The notes under the pieces: generated by a model
Databases searched by the model: none
What the model saw: the letters and a program-made list of their open reading frames with translations, nothing else
What the model was told of the DNA's origin: nothing
Part shown: piece by piece, positions 1 through 6,218 of the stretch
Numbering within the stretch: position 1 is the stretch's first letter
Layout of the letters: every line of letters starts with the position of its first letter
Translations under genes and position numbers: made by a program
DNA from: Bacillota bacterium
GTDB lineage: Bacteria; Bacillota; Clostridia; Acetivibrionales; DSM-2933
Direction: 5' to 3'
Length of the DNA stretch: 11,300 nucleotides
Assembly (NCBI GenBank): GCA_030705945.1
Contig: JAUZPS010000102.1
Coordinates: 1 to 11,300 of the forward strand

Positions 1-276
1 ATAATCAAAGGTATTTTCTTCTTTAATAGGAAGCGCGTCTATATCAGCTCTGAGCGCTATTGTCCTGCCACTTCCCTTACCGTATAAAGTTGTTACCAGC
101 CCTGTGCCCGCCAGATTAATGACATTAAGTCCAAGCTCTTCAAGAAATCTCTTTATTGTATCTGAGGTTTTAAATTCTTGAAAGCCTAATTCAGGATATT
201 TGTGAATTTCTCTACGAATATAGATTAATTTATTAAAAATTTCTTTTGAATACTGCTTAATTTTATCACTTGGCAA
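1..276 (-). CDS. M20-family amidohydrolase, N-terminal part (runs off left edge)
   Basis: Only the first 92 codons are present; the gene continues beyond base 1. The frame reads out the N-terminus of an M20D metallo-amidohydrolase, the family of N-acyl-amino-acid and IAA-amino-acid hydrolases, which are zinc- or manganese-dependent cytoplasmic enzymes that remove acyl groups from amino acids. Visible family marks are RREIHKYPELGFQE (residues ~19-32), the AGTGLVTTLYGKG stretch, and ALRADIDALPI close to the window edge. The metal-binding residues would lie further on and are not seen. I chose the TTG start at 276 because AGGTGA lies five bases upstream; an in-frame GTG nine bases earlier overlaps that ribosome site. 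The exact substrate cannot be told from this fragment. Confidence 0.88.
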   Translation of the reverse strand, partial: MPSDKIKQYSKEIFNKLIYIRREIHKYPELGFQEFKTSDTIKRFLEELGLNVINLAGTGLVTTLYGKGSGRTIALRADIDALPIKEENTFDY

Positions 277-335
277 TTTTATCACCTATCTATACTAAAT
301 TAACAGTTAACCTTGCGTTTGCAATGCTGAATATA

Positions 336-344
336 AGTATAACA
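336..344 (-). promoter_or_regulatory. Possible extended -10 promoter for the amidohydrolase
   Basis: On the minus strand TGTTATACT gives an extended -10 box (TG-N-TATACT) about 60 bases before the TTG start. No good -35 box lies 16-18 bases upstream, so this rests on the -10 alone. The leader between it and the gene holds a short palindrome, TTAACAGTTAA (300-310). Confidence 0.3.
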
Positions 345-543
345 AATACAAATAAAAAATAAAATATACATAAAGGTTCTTAAGATTGATTTGAGATTAG
401 ATTTGTTATGTTATTTTAATATATCAATATAAAACATAATATTACTGGCATAGATTATAATAGTTACCATACCTGTTTCCATTTTTAATAAAACTTGATA
501 TTGTCATGCTTTAATAATTAACAGTTTTTTGTAGGATATGTGA

Positions 544-705
544 TCATACTTGATTCTGTTCACACACTGAATTCAATTTAGATTTTTTTTCCTGGAAGTA
601 TATGCATTCTGGATTTGAAGAAATTGATACCATTACTATATTATCTAGATTGCATCTTCCTTCTACCTGATAAATGCAGTTTAACGAGCAGTTAATAGTT
701 GTCAT
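544..705 (-). CDS. Small cysteine-rich protein (53 aa)
   Basis: This short frame has a near-perfect ribosome site: GGAGG (713-717) sits seven bases before the ATG. The product starts MTTINCSLNCIYQVEGRCNL and carries cysteines at 6, 10, 18, 34 and 48, with a C-I-Y-F motif near residue 34. The C-x3-C-x7-C spacing followed by a later Cys-aromatic motif suggests a small metal-binding or disulfide-bonded fold. From memory, similar short clostridial proteins exist in databases under the doubtful label 'hydroxymyristoyl-ACP dehydratase'; nothing here supports that enzyme activity. It has no signal peptide or membrane segment. It is a single gene, in the same direction as the amidohydrolase downstream but 267 bases away. 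Function unknown. Confidence 0.72.
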   Translation of the reverse strand: MTTINCSLNCIYQVEGRCNLDNIVMVSISSNPECIYFQEKKSKLNSVCEQNQV

Positions 706-867
706 AGCGCCACCTCCATAAATTTATTCTTCCCAATTTTGTTGAATTGATGTACCAATATTAGCTCCGTTTACGCGCCTATTATTTCTATATCCATATC
801 ACAATATTAAAAAAATAACAAAAAAATTATGAAACTTTTTCACTTTTTTACATAATATATATTAGAA

Positions 868-950
868 TTGACTGCCGGTTACATATTGTAGTTGGCAGTC
901 GTTTATATAAACCGCGCCTTTTAAAAGGGCGCGGTTGATTTATTAATTTA
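868..950 (+). ncRNA. Candidate small RNA: two stacked hairpins, the second a terminator
   Basis: The 431 bases from 706 to 1136 hold no gene. Inside it, 870-883 pairs with 887-900 as a 14-bp stem with a TAT loop. Three of the pairs (877-893, 878-892, 879-891) are G-U wobbles that work only in plus-strand RNA. Ten bases later comes a second GC-rich hairpin (910-936) with a T-rich tail. No plus-strand gene lies upstream in the window, so the terminator needs an upstream plus-strand transcript, perhaps this one. No convincing promoter was found; TTTTCA (837-842) with TATTAG 17 bases later is weak. It matches no riboswitch class I can recognise. Confidence 0.35.
910..950 (+). terminator. Rho-independent terminator
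   Basis: AACCGCGCC (910-918) pairs with GGCGCGGTT (928-936) around a nine-base loop. A T-rich but interrupted tail (937-957) follows on the plus strand. The minus-strand reading has no T run after the stem, so plus is the likely direction. Confidence 0.55.
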
Positions 951-989
951 TTTTTTATAAAGTCATTCTATAACTTATATAGTTGCTGC

Positions 990-1018
990 TTGGCAATATT
1001 ATATAAATTGTATATAAT
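990..1018 (+). promoter_or_regulatory. Sigma-A promoter for the DUF6873 gene
   Basis: TTGGCA (990-995) and a perfect TATAAT (1013-1018) are separated by 17 bases. This is the best-spaced promoter in the left part of the window. Transcription would start near 1025 and leave a leader of about 110 bases before the ATG at 1137. Confidence 0.7.
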
Positions 1019-1136
1019 ATCCTTGAAAAACTGTCAGCAAGAAAATTTATTGAGAGGTAAATTTTGTAAAATGGCATTAAAAAGGTTTCGAAAAATATTT
1101 CACATTGCTTGAGTAACCAAAGCAGAGGTTAATATT

Positions 1137-1886
1137 ATGAATTATAGTATAATTCCAAATCTTCCCCACAGTAAAGTTAAAATGCTGATTATCGATGCAA
1201 GAATCAATCAGAGAATCCAATCCTCATTGTCAGAAATGAATATAGGGTTATTAAAAACTGCCCGCATACCAAATGTTTATGATGCCATATCCTACCATCC
1301 TGATATAATGTTGCACCATGTTGGCGGTAAAAAGCTTGTATATGCTCCCGGGTTAGACGAAAGTTTATTAAACACTCTTTTAAGCCATGGTTTCCATATG
1401 ATTAAAGGATTAACGGAATTAACGTCCGCATACCCTGGTGACATAGCTTATAATGCTGCTCGCGTAGGCAACTTTGTAATTCATAATACAAAATATACGG
1501 ATCCTATACTAAGAGCCGAGCTGGAAAAAGAGAGTGTTGAATTTATACATGTCAAGCAAGGTTATTCAAAGTGTTCTATTTCGATTGTTGATGAGAATGC
1601 AATAATTACTTCAGACCAAGGCATTGCGAAGGAATCAGAAAAAAAGGGAATTAACGTTCTACTTATAGAGCCTGATGAAAATATAATTTTACCTAGTCTA
1701 AACATGGGCTTTATTGGTGGATGCACATGTAAAATTGACAAAAATACTCTCGCAATTACCGGAAATTATTTAAAACTAAAAGAATCTGAAAAAATTGAGG
1801 AGTTTCTTATGAGCAGAGGAATTAGTATAGTAAGCTTAAGCGATGATAAGCCCCTTGATGTTGGATCTTTAATTCCTATTTTTTAA
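1137..1886 (+). CDS. DUF6873-type protein (predicted GME / amidinotransferase-like fold)
   Basis: The 249-residue product is full length for a clostridial family catalogued as DUF6873, described as having a GME fold, the propeller shared by arginine deiminases and amidinotransferases. That link is from recall of the family description, not from catalytic residues I could confirm. Visible stretches are the opening LIIDARINQRI, GDIAYNAARVGNFVIHN (~100-116), the internal GYSKCSISIVDENAIITSDQ (141-160), and GFIGGCTCKID (~189-199), the last reminiscent of the glycine- and cysteine-containing turn near the end of such domains. AGAGGT sits seven bases before the ATG. No membrane segment or signal peptide. 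It stands as a single gene behind its own promoter; substrate and reaction are unknown. Confidence 0.75.
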   Translation: MNYSIIPNLPHSKVKMLIIDARINQRIQSSLSEMNIGLLKTARIPNVYDAISYHPDIMLHHVGGKKLVYAPGLDESLLNTLLSHGFHMIKGLTELTSAYPGDIAYNAARVGNFVIHNTKYTDPILRAELEKESVEFIHVKQGYSKCSISIVDENAIITSDQGIAKESEKKGINVLLIEPDENIILPSLNMGFIGGCTCKIDKNTLAITGNYLKLKESEKIEEFLMSRGISIVSLSDDKPLDVGSLIPIF

Positions 1887-2033
1887 ATATAAATTCAGAC
1901 TATTCTCTTCCACATTCTGAGAAATTCTCAAAACTTTCCGCGCTCAAATATTGTAACTTAATATTAAATAATTCATATAATAAGTTGAGAATGTTTATAA
2001 TAATCTTAAAAAAACTTTTTCAATGATAAAATA

Positions 2034-2062
2034 GGCATAATATGGCAATAATTGCATATGCC
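2034..2062. promoter_or_regulatory. Nested inverted repeat ahead of ytxC
   Basis: GGCATA (2034-2039) is mirrored by TATGCC (2057-2062), with an inner GCAAT/ATTGC pair (2045-2055). It sits 60-90 bases before ytxC and could be an operator. No regulator can be assigned and no firm promoter was found in this gap; a weak TTGTAA (1951-1956) / TATAAT (1976-1981) pair has a 19-base spacer. Confidence 0.25.
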
Positions 2063-2121
2063 CTGTGCTGCATACAACATATTTCTTAGACATATACTAC
2101 ACATGAAGGGATGTGAAGTTG

Positions 2122-3045
2122 ATGCAGTTTCTTAGTATTGGAGTTAACAAAGATACAGAAGATATAATAGAACAAATAAAAAACGAGCTGGAAAAAAACA
2201 AAGAAGACCATTTTAAATACTCCATACAGAACGAAGTTAATTCCAATGGCTCAAATTATATAGTTTGTGGTTATAACAATGAAAGAAATGCAGAAAAGAC
2301 GAATAGCTCTGATACAATCAAAAGCATTTTGGTTTTGCACATTTCAAACGCTCTTGCAGATTATATAATAAGAAAATATGAAGAAAAGCTTATTATAAGA
2401 ACTATAAGCAGCAACTACTGTTACTTTAATTCCGTCGAGAAAAAAGAAATATTATCCCTTGCAAAGAAGATTATTAAAAGCGATGATAAGAATCTTTTTA
2501 GCAGTCTTTTTCATATAAGAAGGCATAATATAATTGTAAAAAAACTACTTGATTATTTTGAAAACTCAAACAGCATCATCCTTGATGGCTTCGTAAACTT
2601 CAGGCTTAAAGATTATATTAAGGATCTTGAGGAAGTAGTGGATAAAGCTGTCGATGATTTTCTTATGGCGCGGGAGTATAATGAATTTATAAGGCTCTTA
2701 AGATATTTTGTTGATATCCAGAACCCTAAATTCAACCTTATTCATGTTGTCGTAGGCTTTGATAACAAATATATACTATTGGACGAAGCAAAAAAGGAAA
2801 TAACTAACGAATGTATACGCGAATTTGTCAATGAAATCTCTTTAGGGGAAATAAACTATGATGATTTGCTGGTTAGCTCGCTTATAACACTTGCTCCAAG
2901 AAAAATAGTGCTACACGGAACAGAACATTTCCGCAATAAGGAGCTTTTAGAAACAATAAAAAATGTGTTCTGCGGAAAAGTTACATTATGTAGCCAGTGC
3001 GATGTTTGCAGCGTTAACATGGCAAAGAGCGAGCACAAAAAGTAA
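2122..3045 (+). CDS. ytxC: Sporulation protein YtxC family
   Basis: The product of about 307 residues matches the YtxC family, cytoplasmic proteins tied to sporulation in Bacilli and Clostridia whose biochemical role is not established. The strongest mark is the acidic, aromatic central block containing GFVNFRLKDYIKDLEEVVDK, then DDFLMAREYNEFIRLLRYFV and a following HVV strand. The tail has LITLAPRKIVLH and a C-x2-C-x2-C cluster in LCSQCDVCS, nine residues from the end of the core. An in-frame GTG at 2113 lies one base after the AAGGGA ribosome site, too close; TTG 2119 or ATG 2122 fit better, and I prefer ATG. No partner gene follows closely, so it looks monocistronic. Confidence 0.85.
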   Translation: MQFLSIGVNKDTEDIIEQIKNELEKNKEDHFKYSIQNEVNSNGSNYIVCGYNNERNAEKTNSSDTIKSILVLHISNALADYIIRKYEEKLIIRTISSNYCYFNSVEKKEILSLAKKIIKSDDKNLFSSLFHIRRHNIIVKKLLDYFENSNSIILDGFVNFRLKDYIKDLEEVVDKAVDDFLMAREYNEFIRLLRYFVDIQNPKFNLIHVVVGFDNKYILLDEAKKEITNECIREFVNEISLGEINYDDLLVSSLITLAPRKIVLHGTEHFRNKELLETIKNVFCGKVTLCSQCDVCSVNMAKSEHKK

Positions 3046-3114
3046 ACAAAGTTTTATATCAGAAGTAAAAAATAATAGCCCCTAAAATTTCATCATTTAT
3101 TTTTAATATATATA

Positions 3115-3142
3115 TTGACAAGTTAAATTCTAATGATACAAT
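3115..3142 (+). promoter_or_regulatory. Strong sigma-A promoter with extended -10
   Basis: A perfect TTGACA (3115-3120), a 16-base spacer and TACAAT (3137-3142) preceded by TG-A make an extended -10 promoter. It is followed within ~150 bases by a hairpin terminator. Confidence 0.72.
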
Positions 3143-3149
3143 ATATTGT
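3138..3149. promoter_or_regulatory. Palindrome over the -10 box, possible operator
   Basis: ACAATATATTGT is a perfect 12-bp palindrome that covers most of the -10 box and the presumed start site. A dimeric repressor bound here would block the promoter. In AT-rich DNA such palindromes also arise by chance. Confidence 0.35.
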
Positions 3150-3268
3150 GTAATGTAAATGAATAGGAAATATTACCCGTACCACTTTTGCATCTAATTT
3201 TATTCTTATAAATTTTATACTAAAGACAATATTTAGGAATTACTAATGATGATTTTGTGAAATAACAA

Positions 3269-3649
3269 ATGAAGAATTATCCGGGGAAAGAAAAGAGAGT
3301 CTGGACTCTCTTTTTCCCATTTAAAGAGCTTTTTAGCGCAGAAAATTGTTTTTATTATAGGAATAGCTTTTTAGGGGGAATCTTATATTTTATAGTTGAA
3401 AAAGCTGTCAATAAAGGCGTCAAATCAGTTACATATCCATCAGATAAAGAGCTTAATTCTTCTGTTGCTTCTGATGCCGGAAATCTTGACTTAAACAAGA
3501 GCCTTTTCCACGGTTCCGATAAATTCCAAAACATTTCAAAAATCGCAATTATGTCCGTTGTTAAAATCCTTAAAATCGCTGGTATACTCTTTATAATACT
3601 GGGCTCAATATTAATAATGATTTTGTTCCTTGCGCATTTTTTATTCTGA
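3269..3649 (+). CDS. Doubtful hypothetical protein with C-terminal membrane segment
   Basis: This 126-residue frame is not recognised. Residues ~91-125 are strongly hydrophobic (KILKIAGILFIILGS and what follows) and would form one or a tight pair of membrane helices at the C-terminus. The first 90 residues are mixed, with a positively charged start and no signal peptide. ATG 3269 is the only start codon before residue 94, since a stop sits two codons upstream, yet there is no ribosome binding site before it. A terminator-like hairpin lies over codons 7-17. Codon use from about 3420 on looks coding. It may be a gene expressed only when the hairpin is read through, or a decayed gene that lost its true start. 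Confidence 0.42.
   Translation: MKNYPGKEKRVWTLFFPFKELFSAENCFYYRNSFLGGILYFIVEKAVNKGVKSVTYPSDKELNSSVASDAGNLDLNKSLFHGSDKFQNISKIAIMSVVKILKIAGILFIILGSILIMILFLAHFLF
3287..3318 (+). terminator. Intrinsic terminator or attenuator hairpin
   Basis: AAAAGAGAGTC (3291-3301) is mirrored perfectly by GACTCTCTTTT (3304-3314), giving a stem whose loop is CTGG, followed by TTTTTCCC. It lies ~145 bases after the start expected from the promoter at 3115, inside the beginning of the 3269 frame. Confidence 0.6.
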
Positions 3650-3989
3650 GAAAGCCCTTTTTTCGGGTGTTCCGCTAACTTTATAAAACTAATTTTACAC
3701 CGCGTTATAGTTTGATAGTTCGATATCTATAAGATTAATTGATTAATTGATTTAATGTATTAATTTATTTTTATTTATGTTATACTATCTTATAAATTTA
3801 TAAAAATTTTTTGCAATAATTATTTTATATTCATTTTCTATTGCGCAGAATATATCTTGATTCATATACTGCAAAAGGTCAATTTTATAGCGTAATACAG
3901 CTGTTTTACTGTACTTGCATATAAAATATTCTTTTTCGTTATGTGTATAACAACAAAATATATTAATGAATATACTTCGGAGGTAAAAG
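3650..3989 (+). promoter_or_regulatory. 340-base gap with an extended -10 promoter for the ATPase gene
   Basis: No gene is seen here. TGTTATACT (3778-3786) is an extended -10 box without a clear -35, and would give a ~200-base leader before the TTG at 3990. The leader is very AT-rich and holds only short stems, such as TACAG/CTGTA (3896-3913) and GTTAT/ATAAC (3938-3951). I recognise no riboswitch. AGCCC/GGGT at 3653-3668 is too weak to call a terminator. Confidence 0.35.
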
Positions 3990-4823
3990 TTGAGAGTTGT
4001 AGCTTTTATTGGACCAAGTGGTACTGGAAAAAGCCACAGAGCTACCTGGGTTGCTAAAGAACGTGGAATCGATTTTCTTATTGATGATGGAATACTGATA
4101 AGAGGAAGCCGCATTGTCGCTGGCCGCTCTGCAAAAAGAGAATCTACCAAAATTGCTTCTATAAAATGCGCTTTGTTTCATGATAATGATCATGCCTTCG
4201 ATGTAAAGCGAGCTATAGAATTATACAAACCCTCCGCTATTCTGATCTTAGGGACATCAGAGGGAATGGTTCAAAAGATTGCCGAAAGACTCGAAATTGC
4301 TCCAATCACAGAAAGAGTATATATAACTGATGTAGCAAGTGAATTTGAAATAAGCCAGGCTATTTCTACAAGAAAACAGCAAGGTAAACACGTTATTCCT
4401 GTTCCAACTTTTGAAATTAAGAAGGACTTTTCAGGATATTTTTTAGATCCATTACAGATTTTTAAGAGAAAAGGGAAGGGAAGTTATCAATTAGTAGGCG
4501 AAAAGTCTGTGGTCAGACCTACCTTCAGTTATTTAGGGCGTTATACTATATCCGATTATACTGTTTACCAGATCATAGAACATGTTGTATCAAAAATCGA
4601 TGGCATAAGCAGAATTTCGCGGTTCCGCGCGGAAAACCATCCCGATGGAATTTATATTGAAATGGACCTTGTTTTGGTATACGGTCACGTAATAAGACCT
4701 CTTCTAAGGAAAGTTCAACAAGATGTCAGTGAAGAGGTAGAGAAATTAACCGCGCTTAATATAAAAGCAATGAACCTGGTTGCAAAAAGTCTTGTTGTTG
4801 ATCCTAATAGATCTAAGTTATAG
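3990..4823 (+). CDS. P-loop NTPase fused to an Asp23/Gls24 domain
   Basis: The 277-residue protein has two parts. Residues 1-~140 form a P-loop NTPase: Walker A GPSGTGKS at 8-15, the acidic pair IDDG at 31-34, which may serve metal or base binding, and a strand LILGTSEGM near 85-93. Residues ~173-270 match the Asp23/Gls24 (alkaline shock) domain, beginning VVRPTFSYLGRYTISDYTVY and ending near the C-terminus; this domain is known from envelope-associated stress proteins of Firmicutes. No membrane helix is present, so any envelope location would be through partners. The TTG start is set by GGAGG six bases upstream (3979-3983); no nearer ATG exists. It stands alone, converging with the DUF6062 gene. 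Substrate and role are unknown; the ATPase type is unassigned. Confidence 0.8.
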   Translation: MRVVAFIGPSGTGKSHRATWVAKERGIDFLIDDGILIRGSRIVAGRSAKRESTKIASIKCALFHDNDHAFDVKRAIELYKPSAILILGTSEGMVQKIAERLEIAPITERVYITDVASEFEISQAISTRKQQGKHVIPVPTFEIKKDFSGYFLDPLQIFKRKGKGSYQLVGEKSVVRPTFSYLGRYTISDYTVYQIIEHVVSKIDGISRISRFRAENHPDGIYIEMDLVLVYGHVIRPLLRKVQQDVSEEVEKLTALNIKAMNLVAKSLVVDPNRSKL

Positions 4824-4873
4824 ATATCAAGCGCTTGTTATATATTTAATTTCCGATTTATTTGTCATATATA

Positions 4874-5650
4874 TTAAATAAAATCGCAGAATCCTGCTAT
4901 CTTCTGGATACTTCTTGGCACCGCATCTTTCGAATTACCCCATGGAGCGTCATTGTTCCTGTAGTCAAATTTCTTCGTAAACCAACTGACTTCCTCTTTA
5001 ATTCTTTCAAGGTTTTCAAGCTCAAGCGTCATGAGATTTGATACAAAAATCGCCGTTTCCTTTGAATTTAAAAACTTTTTTGCTCCCTTTAAAAGCTCCT
5101 TCAGATGCTTCAGACAAAACCCCTTTTTACTATTGAATAAACCCTGAAAGTCACTTTCTTTAAACCATAGATACAATATGACATCAACGTATCTTTCCAT
5201 TGTGTGGTCCAGTTTTCCGCAAACAGCGCATTTCATTTCAAGATCATCCAGCGCGTCTAAAAGCTCATCAACTAACTTATCAGTTTCTGTTTTCTTCATT
5301 GATACTTTACTTGAAAGGTTTTTAACCATAGACATTTCAGAATCCTTTTTAATTGCGTCCTTTTTGCTGTCGTAAATCTTACCGATTTTAAAATTCTGCT
5401 CTGTAAGATGAGTCTCAAGAATAAGCCCTAAGCCAAGCCTATTTTGCTGCTTATTATAAAGTTTTTCAAAATGTCTTCTGCAAAAGCCCTTATCATTTGT
5501 TTCAATTCTTCCTTCCGGTTCCATTAACGAAGGACCAAGAATATAATCAATATATTCGTCCTCTAGTTTCTTCTCAAGGACACACATTGGACATTCGCAA
5601 TCAACTCTAAAAGCGTCTGTAACAGGTATAGTATATATTTTTTCTTTCAT
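4874..5650 (-). CDS. DUF6062 protein with duplicated Cys/His clusters
   Basis: The 258-residue protein fits the clostridial family catalogued as DUF6062, of unknown function. It is an internal duplication. The first half has C18-x-C20-x2-C23 and then GFCRRH at 56-60; the second half has CAVC at 141-144 and GFCLKH at 178-182. Each half thus offers a cysteine cluster plus a Cys-x2-His pair, as in a zinc site. The middle (90-130) is lysine- and glutamate-rich and likely helical. The C-terminus ends with a conserved-looking FDYRNNDAPWGNSKDAVPRS block. AAGGGG lies seven bases before the ATG. No signal peptide or membrane segment. It is monocistronic; I see no clear promoter, only an isolated TTGACA (5722-5727 region, minus strand) with no -10 at the right distance. 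Confidence 0.8.
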   Translation of the reverse strand: MKEKIYTIPVTDAFRVDCECPMCVLEKKLEDEYIDYILGPSLMEPEGRIETNDKGFCRRHFEKLYNKQQNRLGLGLILETHLTEQNFKIGKIYDSKKDAIKKDSEMSMVKNLSSKVSMKKTETDKLVDELLDALDDLEMKCAVCGKLDHTMERYVDVILYLWFKESDFQGLFNSKKGFCLKHLKELLKGAKKFLNSKETAIFVSNLMTLELENLERIKEEVSWFTKKFDYRNNDAPWGNSKDAVPRSIQKIAGFCDFI

Positions 5651-5757
5651 ATAGCAGCCCCTTAAAATTAGTTATTTTTATACAGCCTAATTAAAACATA
5701 GAAGTCTCTCAAAATATTTAATGTCAAATTTATTAAACTTAGAACTTGCCTTTCCAT

Positions 5758-5831
5758 ATAAGTTGCGAAAAAGATTTTACATTAAAAATGCAGTTAATAC
5801 ATCTGCATTTTACTATCAAAGCTGAACTTTC
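5758..5831 (+). repeat. Palindromic repeat family, half copy A
   Basis: This is the first half of the repeat seen in full at 5994-6168: the R sequence (ATAAGTTGCGAAAAAG and on), then hairpin 1, where AAATGCAG pairs with CTGCATTT. It breaks off in the inverted R, where the expected CTTTTCGTAACTTAT has become CTTTCTTG. Confidence 0.75.
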
Positions 5832-5936
5832 TTGAATTATTTTTTATTTATTGTTATTATATCAAAAAAGATTGAGAAAATATATACAGGATAAATGCTA
5901 TACTAAGTTAAGAAGATAGATTAGTAATGATTTTAA

Positions 5937-5981
5937 TATAGATAAATGTAAAAATTATTTGATTTTTATTTATAGATAAAT
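5937..5981. repeat. Small palindrome flanked by an 11-bp direct repeat
   Basis: TATAGATAAAT occurs at 5937-5947 and again at 5971-5981. Between them the DNA can fold as a hairpin (5942-5953 against 5962-5973, with a two-base bulge). The flanking motif shares TTATCTATA (other strand) with the direct repeats around the insertion at 9482, so this may be a shrunken relative or a footprint. Confidence 0.35.
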
Positions 5982-5993
5982 TAAGTTTATACT

Positions 5994-6168
5994 AAATAAG
6001 TTACGAAAAAGATTTTACATTGAAATGCAGTTAATGCGTCTGCATTTTTCTATCAAAGATGAACTTTTCGTAACTTATGAAACAAGGTATATATTTTGCA
6101 ATATAAAAAATAGATGTAAAATGTTTATTGCAAAATATATAAATAAGTTGCGAAAAAGATTTTACATT
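5994..6168 (+). repeat. Palindromic repeat family, full copy B
   Basis: Modules in order: R (5996-6021); hairpin 1 (AAATGCAG 6023-6030 with CTGCATTT 6040-6047); inverted R, CTTTTCGTAACTTAT (6064-6078); hairpin 2, a perfect 15-bp stem (6089-6103 with 6126-6140); then R again in direct orientation (6143-6168). The two R copies differ at one base of 26. No transposase is present, which suits a MITE-like element moved in trans. It ends 50 bases before ogg. A 48-codon open frame (6025-6171) across it is not thought real. Confidence 0.82.
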
Positions 6169-6218
6169 TAGTTTTCTATAGATCGTAGATCAAAAATATC
6201 CGAAATGAGGACATACAA

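Noticed and set aside
1071..1112. A 13-codon frame (MALKRFRKIFHIA) in the leader of the DUF6873 gene.
   Set aside because: The nearest ribosome-like site is 14 bases away and no terminator or alternative hairpin follows, so a regulatory leader peptide is not supported.
1918..1930. Perfect palindrome TGAGAAATTCTCA after the DUF6873 gene.
   Set aside because: It lies far from any start codon or promoter, has no T run for a terminator, and fits no operator I can name.
3159..3197. A 12-codon frame rich in tyrosine (MNRKYYPYHFCI) just after the promoter at 3115, like an attenuation leader peptide.
   Set aside because: It has no ribosome site, would start only ~10 bases into the RNA, and the gene downstream has no link to aromatic amino acids.
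3115..3318. T-box or known riboswitch in the leader at 3149-3290.
   Set aside because: I could not find the T-box anti-terminator consensus or the conserved cores of common riboswitches such as cyclic-di-GMP, SAM or TPP types.
3785..4193. Minus-strand frames of 121 and 76 codons over the start of the ATPase gene.
   Set aside because: They overlap the well-supported P-loop coding region in antisense and have no recognisable family or ribosome site.
4829..4838. Palindrome CAAGCGCTTG between the convergent ATPase and DUF6062 genes, considered as a shared terminator.
   Set aside because: It has no loop and no T run on either side.
6025..6171. A 48-codon open frame in repeat copy B, with longer related frames in copies C (7250-7044, minus) and D (9695-9498, minus), starting MQLIRLHFTIK or similar.
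   Set aside because: Over the 40 codons compared, B and C differ at nine bases in eight codons, and all eight changes alter the amino acid; the frames then diverge fully at their ends. There is no ribosome site. A selected protein would show silent changes, so these are chance frames in a structured repeat.
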